Shown here piece after piece: positions 6,517-14,287 of a stretch of DNA of 42,375 nucleotides. The notes beneath the pieces were generated by a model. It did no database searches. It was not told where the DNA came from and worked only from the letters and a program-made list of their open reading frames with translations. Numbering within the stretch: position 1 is the stretch's first letter; each line of letters begins with the position of its first letter. The DNA comes from WQUF01 sp031549885 (GTDB lineage: Bacteria; Bacillota; Clostridia; Clostridiales; Clostridiaceae), in assembly GCA_031549885.1 (NCBI GenBank), contig JAVBPD010000108.1, forward strand, positions 1-42,375. Reading direction: 5' to 3'. The position numbers and the translations under genes were made by a program.

Positions 6517-7857
6517 TTAATTTTTATACAAATTCCCAAATCTATTGTGTTTGCCATCCCATGCAAGTTCTACAGTACCTACTTCACCATTTCTATGTTT
6601 AGCTATTATGCATTCAGCAATATTTTTCTCTTCTGTATCTTTATTGTAGTATTCATCTCTATATAACATCATTATGACGTCACAATCTTGTTCAAGCGAT
6701 CCTGATTCTCTTAGATCACTCATTATTGGTCTATGATCTGCTCTTTGCTCAGGAGCACGAGATAATTGAGAAAGTGCTATTACCGGACACCCAATTTCTT
6801 TAGCTAATGCTTTAATCGCTCTAGAAGTTTGTGATACTTCTTGCTGTCTATTTTCTGCTTTTTCTCCTGACATAAGCTGTAAATAATCAATTACAACTAA
6901 ATCAAGTCCTACTTCCATCTTTAACTTTCTGCATTTTGATTTAACACCCATAACCGATATGGCAGCAGTATCATCTATAAATATTTTTGCACTTGATAAT
7001 GGTCCTAAGCATCTTGAAATTTTCTCCCAGTCTGAATCATCTAAATTACCAGTTCTTATTTTGTTAAGGTCTACTCCTGACTGAGAACTAATCATTTTCA
7101 GAATCAGTTCATCTTTAGACATTTCAAGTGAAAAAAACATTACTTTTTTACTAGCTTTTATAGCAGCATTTTCACATATGTTAAGTGCAAAAGTTGTTTT
7201 CCCCATTGATGGTCTTGCTGCAATTAAGATCATATTACCTTTTTGAAATCCTGAAGTTTTTGCATCTAAATCTGTAAACCCAGACGAAACTCCAGGCAGA
7301 TTTCCTTTGTTATTATACAAATCTTGAATTAGAAACAATCCCCTAGTTAACACATTATCTATTTGTTCGACGGCATTTTCATTTTTGTTTTTTCTTTGAG
7401 ATATCTTAAAAAGTTGCTGTTCTGTCCCTTCTAAAATTTCCCCTATATTTTTTTCCCCACTATAGCTATCATCCAATGCATGTTTAAACGCATTTATAGC
7501 CATTCTGGATGAAGTTTTATCTAAAATCATATCTAAATAGCTTTTAAAATTAATACCCCTTAAAAAGCCCATATTTAACTCTAAAATGTATGCAGTCCCT
7601 CCAACGTTTTCAAGTTGACTTTTGCTTCTCAATTTTTCAACAAGTGTTATCATGTCTATCGAGATATCTTTTTTGTATAACTCAATTATGTTTTCAAAGA
7701 TGACCTTATGTGCTTCTTTATAGAAATCTTCTTTAGCAAGAATTTCAGCTGTTTCAACAACATATTTATTATCGTTTAGCATTGCACCCAAAACTCTTTG
7801 TTCTGCTTCTATATTTTGCGGTAACTGTTGCGATTGCAATGATTCTATTACTTTCAT
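6517..7857 (-). CDS. dnaB: Replicative DNA helicase, DnaB family
   Basis: 446 residues from the ATG at 7857 (MKVIESLQSQQLPQNIEAEQ), which has AAGGGA eight bases upstream; an in-frame ATG three codons earlier is less well placed. The N-terminal primase-binding domain covers roughly 10-110. In the RecA-like ATPase domain the Walker A is RPSMGKTT near 215-222 and the Walker B is VVIDYLQLM near 321-329, with LSQLSRAPEQRADHRP further on. Length and motifs are full and normal. It unwinds DNA at the phage replication fork and is loaded by the DnaC-like protein encoded upstream. Confidence 0.95.
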   Translation of the reverse strand: MKVIESLQSQQLPQNIEAEQRVLGAMLNDNKYVVETAEILAKEDFYKEAHKVIFENIIELYKKDISIDMITLVEKLRSKSQLENVGGTAYILELNMGFLRGINFKSYLDMILDKTSSRMAINAFKHALDDSYSGEKNIGEILEGTEQQLFKISQRKNKNENAVEQIDNVLTRGLFLIQDLYNNKGNLPGVSSGFTDLDAKTSGFQKGNMILIAARPSMGKTTFALNICENAAIKASKKVMFFSLEMSKDELILKMISSQSGVDLNKIRTGNLDDSDWEKISRCLGPLSSAKIFIDDTAAISVMGVKSKCRKLKMEVGLDLVVIDYLQLMSGEKAENRQQEVSQTSRAIKALAKEIGCPVIALSQLSRAPEQRADHRPIMSDLRESGSLEQDCDVIMMLYRDEYYNKDTEEKNIAECIIAKHRNGEVGTVELAWDGKHNRFGNLYKN

Positions 7858-7869
7858 ACAGCACATCCC

Positions 7870-7995
7870 TTACCATTTTTTAAACATCTTATAAAAATCT
7901 CTCGTTGATTGCCTGTCAAACTTATTCTGCTTATATTTATTAGCAGAAGCTTTTTGATTTTTATTAGCATTTTCAGTCTTTTTAACAGTTTCCAA
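7870..7995 (-). CDS. Micro-ORF, basic small protein
   Basis: 41 residues, TTG start at 7995 with GGAGG six bases upstream. Sequence begins ETVKKTENANKNQKASANK after the start and is Lys/Asn-rich. It ends four bases before the alternative dnaB ATG. Packing and the good ribosome site support it; function unknown. Confidence 0.45.
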   Translation of the reverse strand: METVKKTENANKNQKASANKYKQNKFDRQSTRDFYKMFKKW

Positions 7996-8008
7996 TTTCA
8001 ATCCTCCT

Positions 8009-8335
8009 TTACTTATGACTGTATTTATAATTGAGCTTTTTCAATACATTTTGATATTTCTTTTGCGACCTCTCAGATTCGGTTATAATAGAAATCACTT
8101 CAGATATTGGTTCTTGGTGATCCACAATTTTTCTTATAATTCTCTTGCATTTGTCTATTTTTCGCTGTAACTTCCATGCCCATTTCAGTTTTTTAATTTC
8201 TTTAATTTCCACTTCTCTTTCTTGTTTTATAAAAGCATTATTTTTAAATTTTTCTTCTAGAACTTTCTTAGTTATGAACGCTTGGTAAGGCGTTAGCACA
8301 ACTAGAACATTACGTTCGAATGGACTTAACTTCAT
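8009..8335 (-). CDS. Basic helical prophage protein, unknown
   Basis: 108 residues from the ATG at 8335 (MKLSPFERNVLVVLTPYQAF), which has GAGAGGG seven bases upstream. The frame is open to a TTG at 8404, but that has no ribosome site. Rich in Lys/Glu/Ile and probably all-helical. Located between dnaC and dnaB, it may assist replication, but no family is recognised. Confidence 0.55.
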   Translation of the reverse strand: MKLSPFERNVLVVLTPYQAFITKKVLEEKFKNNAFIKQEREVEIKEIKKLKWAWKLQRKIDKCKRIIRKIVDHQEPISEVISIITESERSQKKYQNVLKKLNYKYSHK

Positions 8336-8465
8336 ACATTCCCTCTCTTCAAGTATTATTTGATTGTCAAATGATCGTTTAGCGTTTGGTAAGTACTTAG
8401 GCAAGCCTATTCATCAAGTCTAAATACAAACCGTTAAAAATTCATTTGTGTTATCCAATATGAAT

Positions 8466-9332
8466 TTAATTTACTGTTTCTAAATTTCTAAACCGATAAT
8501 TATATTTTGTACCCTTAAATTCAACTACTGTTTTACCATTACAACATATTTCAAAGATCCTTCCTGCTAATGCTTCATCCAGCTCTATTAACTGTCGCAA
8601 AGTACACTCTGAATTGATTATTGTGTTTTTTTTATTAAAATATCTGTAGTTGAGTATTGGATTAATATGCCTTATATCTGATTCTGATAGTTCTACAGTG
8701 TTTTGACCATACTTAATCAATTTTCCATTTTTACTTTTATCTTTGAACAGATCATCGATAATCAAAAGATCAGCTTTTAAAAATTTTTGTTGGATACTCA
8801 TATAATTTTCATCGTCCATAGCTGATGCTTTTAATTCTCTCATGCTATCTAAATATGGCATGTAAACCACTCTTGGAGGTCTTTCCTTGTTCAATAATTC
8901 CATTGCAATGGCAATACTCAAAAGTGTTTTGCCACTACCTGACTGTCCCAAATATGCAATCCAATTTTTGGTATTTTCAAAGCCATTATTCACATATCGT
9001 GTTGCAATTTCTTTTGCTTTTTTAGTCACTTGATCAATTTCTTTAAAATCATCAAGCTTTGTGTTTTGTCTGTCTTTAGTTATTCTTGACCCTTCAAGTC
9101 GCATACTTGCTATCTCCCTAATAACACAAGGACATTGCAAATACATATCATTTTCGTCAATTATCCATCCTGAATCCCCACATATTGAGCATTTTTTAGA
9201 ATGGTAGATCGTTGAAGTTTGGGTCTGATGGGTCTGGAAGCTTGAGCATTCCTTGTTCTCTGTATTCATCTGCTCTTGTCTTAGTTTTATTTCGGTTAGT
9301 ATTCTCTCCATGATTTTCGATGTTTGTTCTAT
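8466..9332 (-). CDS. dnaC: DnaC-like helicase loader ATPase
   Basis: 288 residues if translation starts at ATA 9332. A possible zinc site CSICG...CPC lies at about 48-69. The Walker A GQSGSGKT is near 129-136 and the Walker B LLIIDDLF near 189-196. These are DnaC/DnaI-type AAA+ features; the protein would load DnaB onto single-stranded DNA. GGAGGTGA at 9338-9345 is followed eight bases later by ATA. The in-frame GTG at 9341 overlaps that ribosome site, and the first ATG (at 9311) is too distant. The start of the gene overlaps the end of the replisome organizer by about 137 bp in another frame. Confidence 0.85.
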   Translation of the reverse strand: MEQTSKIMERILTEIKLRQEQMNTENKECSSFQTHQTQTSTIYHSKKCSICGDSGWIIDENDMYLQCPCVIREIASMRLEGSRITKDRQNTKLDDFKEIDQVTKKAKEIATRYVNNGFENTKNWIAYLGQSGSGKTLLSIAIAMELLNKERPPRVVYMPYLDSMRELKASAMDDENYMSIQQKFLKADLLIIDDLFKDKSKNGKLIKYGQNTVELSESDIRHINPILNYRYFNKKNTIINSECTLRQLIELDEALAGRIFEICCNGKTVVEFKGTKYNYRFRNLETVN

Positions 9333-10311
9333 TGTTTTCACCTCCTAATTTATTTTCTAAAAAGCCCACACTTGCTGCGTTTTCTTGTTTATTGCATCCA
9401 CTTGAAGATAAATATCTATTCTGTTTTTCTTTTTGTTCATTTAGTCTATCCACTACCCAGTTTAAAATAGCACGATAATCTGACTCATATGTCCTTTTTT
9501 TAGGATTCACGCCTTTCCAATTATCCAGAATTTCAATCATTTTCGCTGCATCTTCCACACCATAAGTGCTTACTAACCTCTCGTGTTCAACATTGGTCAT
9601 GGTCACGAATTCAGCATATTTATTTTTTTCTTTCCCAGAATTTTTTGGAGATGTATCTTTTTCGGTGGGCGTGTGTTCATTTTTTTCTTTTAACTCATTT
9701 TCTTTTACTTTCTTTTCTTTTCTTTTCTTTTCCTTTCCTTTCTTTTTATTTGTATCATTTTGTATTACAGATGAATCGTTTGTGTAATACATCTGTAATT
9801 CATCTGTATCATTTATGTATTCATTCTGTAATTCATCTGAATCATTTACGTATTCATTCTGTAATTCATCTGAATCATTTATATATTCATTCTGTAATTC
9901 ATCTGAATTATCATTTGGTACTTCTATATCTACATCATCTTGTAATTGAGTTTTATTTTTATCCCATCTACTTTTTATAGCTTTAATTTTTTTCTCTTTA
10001 GCTTCATCTTTTTTTGCCATTCTTTTTATTAAACTTTCAGACCAAAAGTGTGTTTTATCACATACAAATAATCCATATTCAATGCAATCTAATATAAATT
10101 TTTCTATATCAAATGAAGTTGAGCATAGCATTTTCAATGATTTATATGTTGTTTTGCCTAAAGCAAGTTTATAATCATCCTGATTTCTGAACATTTCAAC
10201 AATTGCCCAATATGTTCCATACCCTTCCATTCCATAATCACATCTTAATGCTAAAATTTTGGGATCTGTCATAGCATTTGAATCATGACTGAAATAATAT
10301 GCTTCTTTCAT
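9196..10311 (-). CDS. Replisome organizer with Lin1244/Lin1753-like N-terminus
   Basis: 371 residues. The N-terminal 100 residues (AYYFSHDSNAMTDPKILALR, then YGTYWAIVEM) match the DUF4373/Lin1244-Lin1753 domain seen in phage replication initiators. The middle has four to five copies of an 11-residue repeat (NDSDELQNEYI) and a Lys/Glu tract. The region around AEFVTMTNVEHERLVSTYG to AILNWV resembles the DnaD-type tail. It probably binds the phage origin and recruits DnaC/DnaB. The 33-bp DNA repeats that encode the peptide repeat may themselves be origin iterons. Confidence 0.8.
   Translation of the reverse strand: MKEAYYFSHDSNAMTDPKILALRCDYGMEGYGTYWAIVEMFRNQDDYKLALGKTTYKSLKMLCSTSFDIEKFILDCIEYGLFVCDKTHFWSESLIKRMAKKDEAKEKKIKAIKSRWDKNKTQLQDDVDIEVPNDNSDELQNEYINDSDELQNEYVNDSDELQNEYINDTDELQMYYTNDSSVIQNDTNKKKGKEKKRKEKKVKENELKEKNEHTPTEKDTSPKNSGKEKNKYAEFVTMTNVEHERLVSTYGVEDAAKMIEILDNWKGVNPKKRTYESDYRAILNWVVDRLNEQKEKQNRYLSSSGCNKQENAASVGFLENKLGGENNRTNIENHGENTNRNKTKTRADEYREQGMLKLPDPSDPNFNDLPF
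9761..9908. repeat. 33-bp tandem repeats inside the replisome organizer gene
   Basis: Three near-identical 33-bp units at 9794-9826, 9827-9859 and 9860-9892, each beginning TGTAATTCATCTG. A diverged unit lies at 9761-9793 and a partial one from 9893. A homopyrimidine tract on this strand (about 9690-9750) follows. Intragenic iterons in the initiator gene are known from lambda O and several Firmicute phages, so this is a candidate origin. Confidence 0.7.
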
Positions 10312-10391
10312 TTCATGACCTCATTTCTATTTATTTTATTTGTTTTAATCTTTTGTTTTTTCAAACATTTTTATTTTTTACATTTGTAATT

Positions 10392-10457
10392 CTAAATTTT
10401 CTTAAGTAAATCTTTATAAGTTTCCCCTTTAAGCTTTAAGCTTTTAATAATAGTCAT
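10392..10457 (-). CDS. Possible micro-ORF between early genes
   Basis: 21 residues, MTIIKSLKLKGETYKDLLKK then Ile. It starts inside the 3' end of the gene at 10444-10722 with AGGA directly before the ATG, which is too close to be ideal. It is the only coding signal in the 130-base gap before the replisome organizer. Low confidence. Confidence 0.25.
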   Translation of the reverse strand: MTIIKSLKLKGETYKDLLKKI

Positions 10458-10722
10458 TCCTGTTTTTGTAAGAATCTAATTCATTTTCTAATCTGTCAAT
10501 TTTGTTTAAACATGTATAATACTTATCTTCTAATTTCCCATATGGCAATTCATCATAAACAAGTAGTTCTAGTTTATTTACAAACTCTTGTGCCTCATAT
10601 TGAGTTAAAATTATTTTATTATTTCCAATCAGAATTTCTATATCATCATTATTCATTTCCCTACAATCTATTTTTTTAATATTTTTAAATATATTTAAAT
10701 CATTCAATAAAACACTTTCCAT
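10444..10722 (-). CDS. Small prophage protein, unknown
   Basis: 92 residues starting MESVLLNDLNIFKNIKKIDC, ending in a coiled-coil-like NKIDRLENELDSYKNRND. GGAGGGG lies before the ATG. It follows the ATPase gene by 12 bases and probably belongs to the same operon. Family not recognised. Confidence 0.6.
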   Translation of the reverse strand: MESVLLNDLNIFKNIKKIDCREMNNDDIEILIGNNKIILTQYEAQEFVNKLELLVYDELPYGKLEDKYYTCLNKIDRLENELDSYKNRNDYY

Positions 10723-10734
10723 TCTACCCCTCCA

Positions 10735-11601
10735 TTAAATAGCTATTTTTTCTAGTTCGTCTAAAAGTATCAGTGCTGACCCTGCGGTCAGGGTACTTAG
10801 TTCAATTCCAATATTTGAAGCAAATTCTTTAAGCTTAGAAATATCTTTACCCTCAGCAAGACCCTTGTTCTTAGATACCTCCATTATTTTCTCTTTATAT
10901 TCTCTAAGAACCTTTGAAGCATCTTCTTTACCGCTTTCTGCCCAATCTTTTAGTTTTTTTCCTGTTTCTGCAGTAATAATATCGTAAATACCATTAAATA
11001 GCCCTGTATTATCCTTTGTTGCAGTTGCCATATGTGTGTCTTGTTCCAAATTGAAAGCTACTATACATTCATATTCAAGACCTTTTCTTTGTTCTGCTCC
11101 TAGCCCTACTTTTTTAGGCATCATCTTACCTTTTTCATTTTGTTCCATTACATATTCATCTTTTCCCCTCAAAGTGAATATAACATTGAGTTTCGCCCTT
11201 ACAATTGCATCAATAAAGTTATTGTGTCGTGGCGTTACTTTCGCCCATTTGGTAAAATCATTTATACCTTGGATTTTATCAGCAATCTCAAGACATCCAC
11301 CACGACCAATCCACTCATGAGAGGCACTATCTATTATTAAGTTGTCATAACCAGCATTTTCAGCTTCTCTTATAGCTTCTATATAACGTTCTGGAGTAAA
11401 TGGAGCTTCAAGTTCCATTATGTCGTAGTCAAATTTATCTGCATATAATTCACCACGACCTCCTTCGGTATCTACATAGGCGGTTTTGCCGCCTAATCCT
11501 TTTGCTATTTGTAATGAGCTATATGATTTTCCTGCACCACTGCTTCCTATCAAAGCTATTTTAAGTTTTATTTTTTTTCTTTCTGCTTTTACAAATGCCA
11601 T
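10735..11601 (-). CDS. Sak4-like phage recombination ATPase (AAA_24)
   Basis: 288 residues. The Walker A is GSSGAGKS at 19-26, followed by YVDTEGGRGELYAD, and NLIIDSASHEW near 94-104 serves as the Walker B. The central KVTPRHNNFIDAIVRAKLN and FTLRGKDEYV match the AAA_24 phage nucleotide-binding family, whose Sak4 members promote single-strand annealing together with SSB. The C-terminal 70 residues are helical. A clear AAGGAG site precedes the ATG. The encoded ssb makes a recombination pair plausible. Confidence 0.8.
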   Translation of the reverse strand: MAFVKAERKKIKLKIALIGSSGAGKSYSSLQIAKGLGGKTAYVDTEGGRGELYADKFDYDIMELEAPFTPERYIEAIREAENAGYDNLIIDSASHEWIGRGGCLEIADKIQGINDFTKWAKVTPRHNNFIDAIVRAKLNVIFTLRGKDEYVMEQNEKGKMMPKKVGLGAEQRKGLEYECIVAFNLEQDTHMATATKDNTGLFNGIYDIITAETGKKLKDWAESGKEDASKVLREYKEKIMEVSKNKGLAEGKDISKLKEFASNIGIELSTLTAGSALILLDELEKIAI

Positions 11602-11638
11602 TTAAACCGCTCCTTTTTTATATAATGTAGTGATACTA

Positions 11639-11893
11639 TTAAAAAAGATTAATTACAGTTTCAGTTTCTTTAACTGCCTCACTTGAGGTTTCTTCCATTG
11701 CCTCTATTAACGTAAAAATTTTATGATGTTTACTTGAGTATTCACTGTTATTTGAAAACTTTTCTATTATTAATCCTGGGCTTATACTAATAATCACATC
11801 CATCGTGATATTGGCTAATACTTCCATCCTCTCTGTTAACATTGAAATTCTATGTAAATGATCATCTAAAACACTTTTAAGTGCAATTTCCAT
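11639..11893 (-). CDS. Small helical prophage protein, unknown
   Basis: 84 residues starting MEIALKSVLDDHLHRISMLT, ending EETSSEAVKETETVINLF. AAGGAA precedes the ATG. Its upstream region carries the 27-bp inverted repeat at 11925-11951 also found upstream of two other genes, so its promoter may share their control. Family not recognised. Confidence 0.6.
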   Translation of the reverse strand: MEIALKSVLDDHLHRISMLTERMEVLANITMDVIISISPGLIIEKFSNNSEYSSKHHKIFTLIEAMEETSSEAVKETETVINLF

Positions 11894-11924
11894 TCTTAAT
11901 CATTCCTTTTCAATTTTTTCGCAT

Positions 11925-11951
11925 TGATATCAATTAAATAATGTGATATCA
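11925..11951. promoter_or_regulatory. 27-bp operator-like site, copy A
   Basis: TGATATCA at both ends of a 27-bp element, upstream of the gene that starts at 11893. It matches the geometry of copies B (12415) and C (14288): TGATAWC, 13 bases, GWTATCA. Confidence 0.55.
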
Positions 11952-12021
11952 TTAATGTAATACATAATTTAAATGCTTTAGGGATTTCAATTAATCCCTA
12001 TTTTTTTTATTTTTCATGGTA

Positions 12022-12363
12022 CTAAAAGAACTCTTTGTATTCGTCAACGGGTATATAATCTATAACAGTTCTCTTTCTTGCTATAGCTTTTATGACATCA
12101 AAATACTCATTTTTCATACCATCGTAGCCTTTAATCCAACGAAGCATATACAATTCTCCATCGATTTCAAAAACAGTTTTCATTTCTTTATAATCATCAC
12201 ATTCATACCCATCTATTAGGCATTTTTTACATATCCCATTAACATCTTCACCATATGGAATCTTATAAAGAAGATAAATAAATTCTTCTTCAGATAATTT
12301 AATCTCATTTTTAATTTTGTTTTTAATGTTATTTCGATAATCTATCAAATCAGTATTTTCCAT
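12022..12363 (-). CDS. Small acidic prophage protein, unknown
   Basis: 113 residues from the ATG at 12363 (MENTDLIDYRNNIKNKIKNE), which has AAGGAG nine bases upstream; an in-frame ATG eight codons earlier lacks this. A GICKKCLIDGYECDDY segment contains three cysteines. The 27-bp operator-like site B lies upstream. Family not recognised. Confidence 0.6.
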   Translation of the reverse strand: MENTDLIDYRNNIKNKIKNEIKLSEEEFIYLLYKIPYGEDVNGICKKCLIDGYECDDYKEMKTVFEIDGELYMLRWIKGYDGMKNEYFDVIKAIARKRTVIDYIPVDEYKEFF

Positions 12364-12414
12364 TTTAAAACTCCTTTCATTTTCCAACTTTCTTACTATT
12401 TTTTTGTTAGCAAT

Positions 12415-12441
12415 TGATAACTTTCAAAAACCATGTTATCA
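12415..12441. promoter_or_regulatory. 27-bp operator-like site, copy B
   Basis: TGATAAC and GTTATCA separated by 13 bases, immediately downstream of a minus-strand HTH gene and upstream of the gene starting at 12363. The flanking TTAGCAATTGATAACTTT is shared with copy C. Confidence 0.6.
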
Positions 12442-12451
12442 TTACTATAGA

Positions 12452-12658
12452 TTATTTTTTTAATGTGTTTTGCTCAAACCGCAACATGTAATCCAATGAT
12501 TCATTAAAAAGCAACGCTATTTTTTTCCATATTTTTATACTACCATCAGAAGTTCCAGCTTCTAGACGGCTTATATGTTGCTTAGTTGTTCCAACTAATT
12601 TAGCAAGTTCTTTCTGTGATAGATTTGCTTTAACTCTCTCATTAGTTAAATTGTTCAT
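12452..12658 (-). CDS. XRE-family HTH regulator (switch 2)
   Basis: 68 residues from the ATG at 12658 (MNNLTNERVKANLSQKELAK), with GGAAAGGA upstream. The in-frame GTG at 12676 is rejected because it lies inside the operator palindrome. HTH: LSQKELAKLVGTTKQHISRL, then EAGTSDGSIKIWKKIALLF. It is divergent from the HTH gene at 12742 and probably represses or activates across 12672-12724. Confidence 0.8.
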   Translation of the reverse strand: MNNLTNERVKANLSQKELAKLVGTTKQHISRLEAGTSDGSIKIWKKIALLFNESLDYMLRFEQNTLKK

Positions 12659-12671
12659 CCTATTCCTTTCC

Positions 12672-12724
12672 GTCACTTTTTAAGTGACTTGTTATATTTA
12701 TATTATAGTCTCGTTTTAAGTGAC
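12672..12724. promoter_or_regulatory. Paired operator of divergent switch 2
   Basis: A perfect palindrome GTCACTT-TTT-AAGTGAC at 12672-12688 and a related imperfect copy GTCTCGTTTTAAGTGAC at 12708-12724, start to start 36 bp. TATTATAG between them could be a minus-10 box. Candidate binding sites for the two flanking XRE proteins. Confidence 0.7.
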
Positions 12725-12741
12725 TGTCAAGAGGTATTTTT

Positions 12742-12981
12742 ATGTTTTCTAAAAAAATTTTTTCTGAACGTATTAAACAGTTAAGATTAGATAATAACTA
12801 CACTTTAAGTCAATTTGGTAAGATATTTGGAGTTTCTAAGCAATCTGCCCAAAGATGGGAAACTGAAGTTAATTTACCATCTGTTGATAAATTGTATGAT
12901 ATTTCTAAATTCTTCCAAGTTAGTAGTGACTATCTTTTAGGTTTATCTGATAATCCAAACAACCCAGAGATCAATAGATAA
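12742..12981 (+). CDS. XRE-family HTH repressor-like protein (switch 2)
   Basis: 79 residues starting MFSKKIFSERIKQLRLDNNY. HTH: LSQFGKIFGVSKQSAQRWE. The tail LLGLSDNPNNPEINR is almost the same as that of the switch 3 plus-strand protein, so these are paralogous modules. GAGG lies seven bases before the ATG. It is divergent from the HTH gene at 12658 and followed by a hairpin terminator. Confidence 0.85.
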   Translation: MFSKKIFSERIKQLRLDNNYTLSQFGKIFGVSKQSAQRWETEVNLPSVDKLYDISKFFQVSSDYLLGLSDNPNNPEINR

Positions 12982-13004
12982 TTATTTAGTATCTATTGAT
13001 TTTT
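12970..13004 (+). terminator. Hairpin terminator after switch 2 plus-strand gene
   Basis: ATCAATAGAT (12970-12979) pairs with ATCTATTGAT (12991-13000), followed by TTTTCATT. It overlaps the last codons of the HTH gene and separates it from the convergent HNH-XRE gene. Confidence 0.6.
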
Positions 13005-13867
13005 CATTCCCCACTTTTCTTCAACAAATAGCTTTCTTCAACATTGAATATATTGGCAAGTTGCTTTAATCTTTTATGGTTTGGTATTTTTCTATGTATT
13101 TCCCATTCATAAATCGTAGTTTTACTTACACCTATGAGCTTTCCAAGTTGTTCTTGTGTAAGATTTATTTCTATTCTTTTTTTAGCTATATTATTTTTGA
13201 ATTTTATATTACCTATATTAATTTTTACCTGTCTTTTATCTAACAATGGAAGCCCTTTTTTAAGTCTATAACTTAATGTATGTGCATTTATGTTTGTAAT
13301 ATTTGCTATATCTTGCAAACACATAACCTCTCCATCGAATTCTACTAGTACATTATTTCTTTTATTTCTATTATTTTCTGCTGGTGTAACATATCTACAG
13401 TTCATTGGAGAGTATCCAGAATTATTATCTATCCTGTCCAATTGTTTACCCTTTATATAACCATTATTAATTGACCACTCATAAAATAAAGCAAAATTCT
13501 TTCTCCATTCGTCACATACAGTTATTGGTGTTTTACGACCACCATACAAATAATACTTATGATTTTTATTATTTGTACATCTTTGAATCATACTATCCCA
13601 TACACCATACAATGGATGAAAAGTACTAGAACACTTTGACAGGCCATGTTTTTTTGTTGATTTTAAGCGCATCTCTTTTCCTAAACATCCACAACTTGAA
13701 GTCATGCCAGAAATAATAGCATCTCTTCTAATTACTTTTGTTTGACCGCAATCACACATACAATAATAAGCTTTACGCTTGTAATTTCCATTTGAAATAT
13801 AAGTTTCATTAATAATAACTAATCGTCCAAATTTTTTACCAATATTTGATGATGTTTCTTTTTTAAT
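13004..13867 (-). CDS. HNH-type phage protein fused to a C-terminal XRE HTH; non-ATG start or frameshift
   Basis: 287 residues if started at ATT 13867. The N-terminal zinc region has GKKFGRLVIIN, then CMCDCGQTKVIRR and SSCGCLGKE. HPLYGVWDSMIQRC, YLYGGRKTPITVCDEWR and LDRIDNNSGYSPMNCRYVTP follow, the conserved core of a phage HNH-endonuclease-like family. A NUMOD-like segment (LQDIANITNINAHTLSYRL) comes next. The last 60 residues are an XRE HTH (INLTQEQLGKLIGVSKTTIY). No standard start precedes the conserved region: AGGGGG sits six bases before ATT. An A-AAA-AAG slippery site at the same place could instead feed in ribosomes from an upstream micro-ORF. Confidence 0.65.
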   Translation of the reverse strand: MKKETSSNIGKKFGRLVIINETYISNGNYKRKAYYCMCDCGQTKVIRRDAIISGMTSSCGCLGKEMRLKSTKKHGLSKCSSTFHPLYGVWDSMIQRCTNNKNHKYYLYGGRKTPITVCDEWRKNFALFYEWSINNGYIKGKQLDRIDNNSGYSPMNCRYVTPAENNRNKRNNVLVEFDGEVMCLQDIANITNINAHTLSYRLKKGLPLLDKRQVKINIGNIKFKNNIAKKRIEINLTQEQLGKLIGVSKTTIYEWEIHRKIPNHKRLKQLANIFNVEESYLLKKSGE

Positions 13868-13917
13868 TTAAATCCCCCTTCTCTATAAAATCTTTCTAAC
13901 CATTTACATTTTTTCAA
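13819..13917 (-). CDS. Micro-ORF overlapping the HNH gene, possible frameshift feeder
   Basis: 32 residues, TTG start at 13917 after AGGGG. It begins KKCKWLERFYREGGFKLKK. It overlaps the first part of the HNH-XRE gene in another frame. Its codons TTA AAA AAG form the heptamer A-AAA-AAG; a minus-one shift there enters the HNH frame exactly. It may also be a chance ORF. Confidence 0.35.
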   Translation of the reverse strand: MKKCKWLERFYREGGFKLKKKHHQILVKNLDD

Positions 13918-13928
13918 ACCCCTAGCTT

Positions 13929-14252
13929 TTAGTTATGGGGTAGTTGACATTTACAATTCGCAGCTATCCAAAATCTGTTTTCTTCTATTTCATAGTCACT
14001 TGGATCTAATATTACACAAGTGGAATTGGATGCTGGCATTGGAGAAAATATATTCTTTACAAATTTTTTGCAATTTTTACATGCAACTAATTCTGTATCT
14101 AAAAAACCACTATACTCTAGTTCTCCACCACAGTCACATACTATATCTATAAATCTATCTTCAGTTGTGTTATAGGTCCAATTTAAAGCTTTGAGGCATT
14201 CTTCAAGGCTCATTAATTTATAATCAGTTACGCTTTGTAATTTTTGTTTCAT
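13929..14252 (-). CDS. Zinc-ribbon small prophage protein
   Basis: 107 residues. CDCGGELEYSGF and CKNCKKFV supply two CxC/CxxC pairs (about residues 39-84), and the C-terminus adds CKCQLPHN. This suggests a zinc ribbon. The start MKQKLQSVTDYKLMSLEECL has an AAGGAG site upstream. The 27-bp operator-like copy C lies just upstream, so it may be co-regulated with the genes at 11639 and 12022. Confidence 0.6.
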   Translation of the reverse strand: MKQKLQSVTDYKLMSLEECLKALNWTYNTTEDRFIDIVCDCGGELEYSGFLDTELVACKNCKKFVKNIFSPMPASNSTCVILDPSDYEIEENRFWIAANCKCQLPHN

Positions 14253-14287
14253 TTTTATAAACTCCTTACTGTTTTTTTATTAGCAAT

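Noticed and set aside
9640..9760. Plus-strand Phe/Ser-rich ORFs opposite the replisome organizer
   Set aside because: They are the antisense of a Lys/Glu tract in a well-supported gene and have no ribosome sites.
11036..11340. Plus-strand ORFs inside the Sak4-like gene
   Set aside because: Antisense shadows of a gene with clear ATPase motifs.
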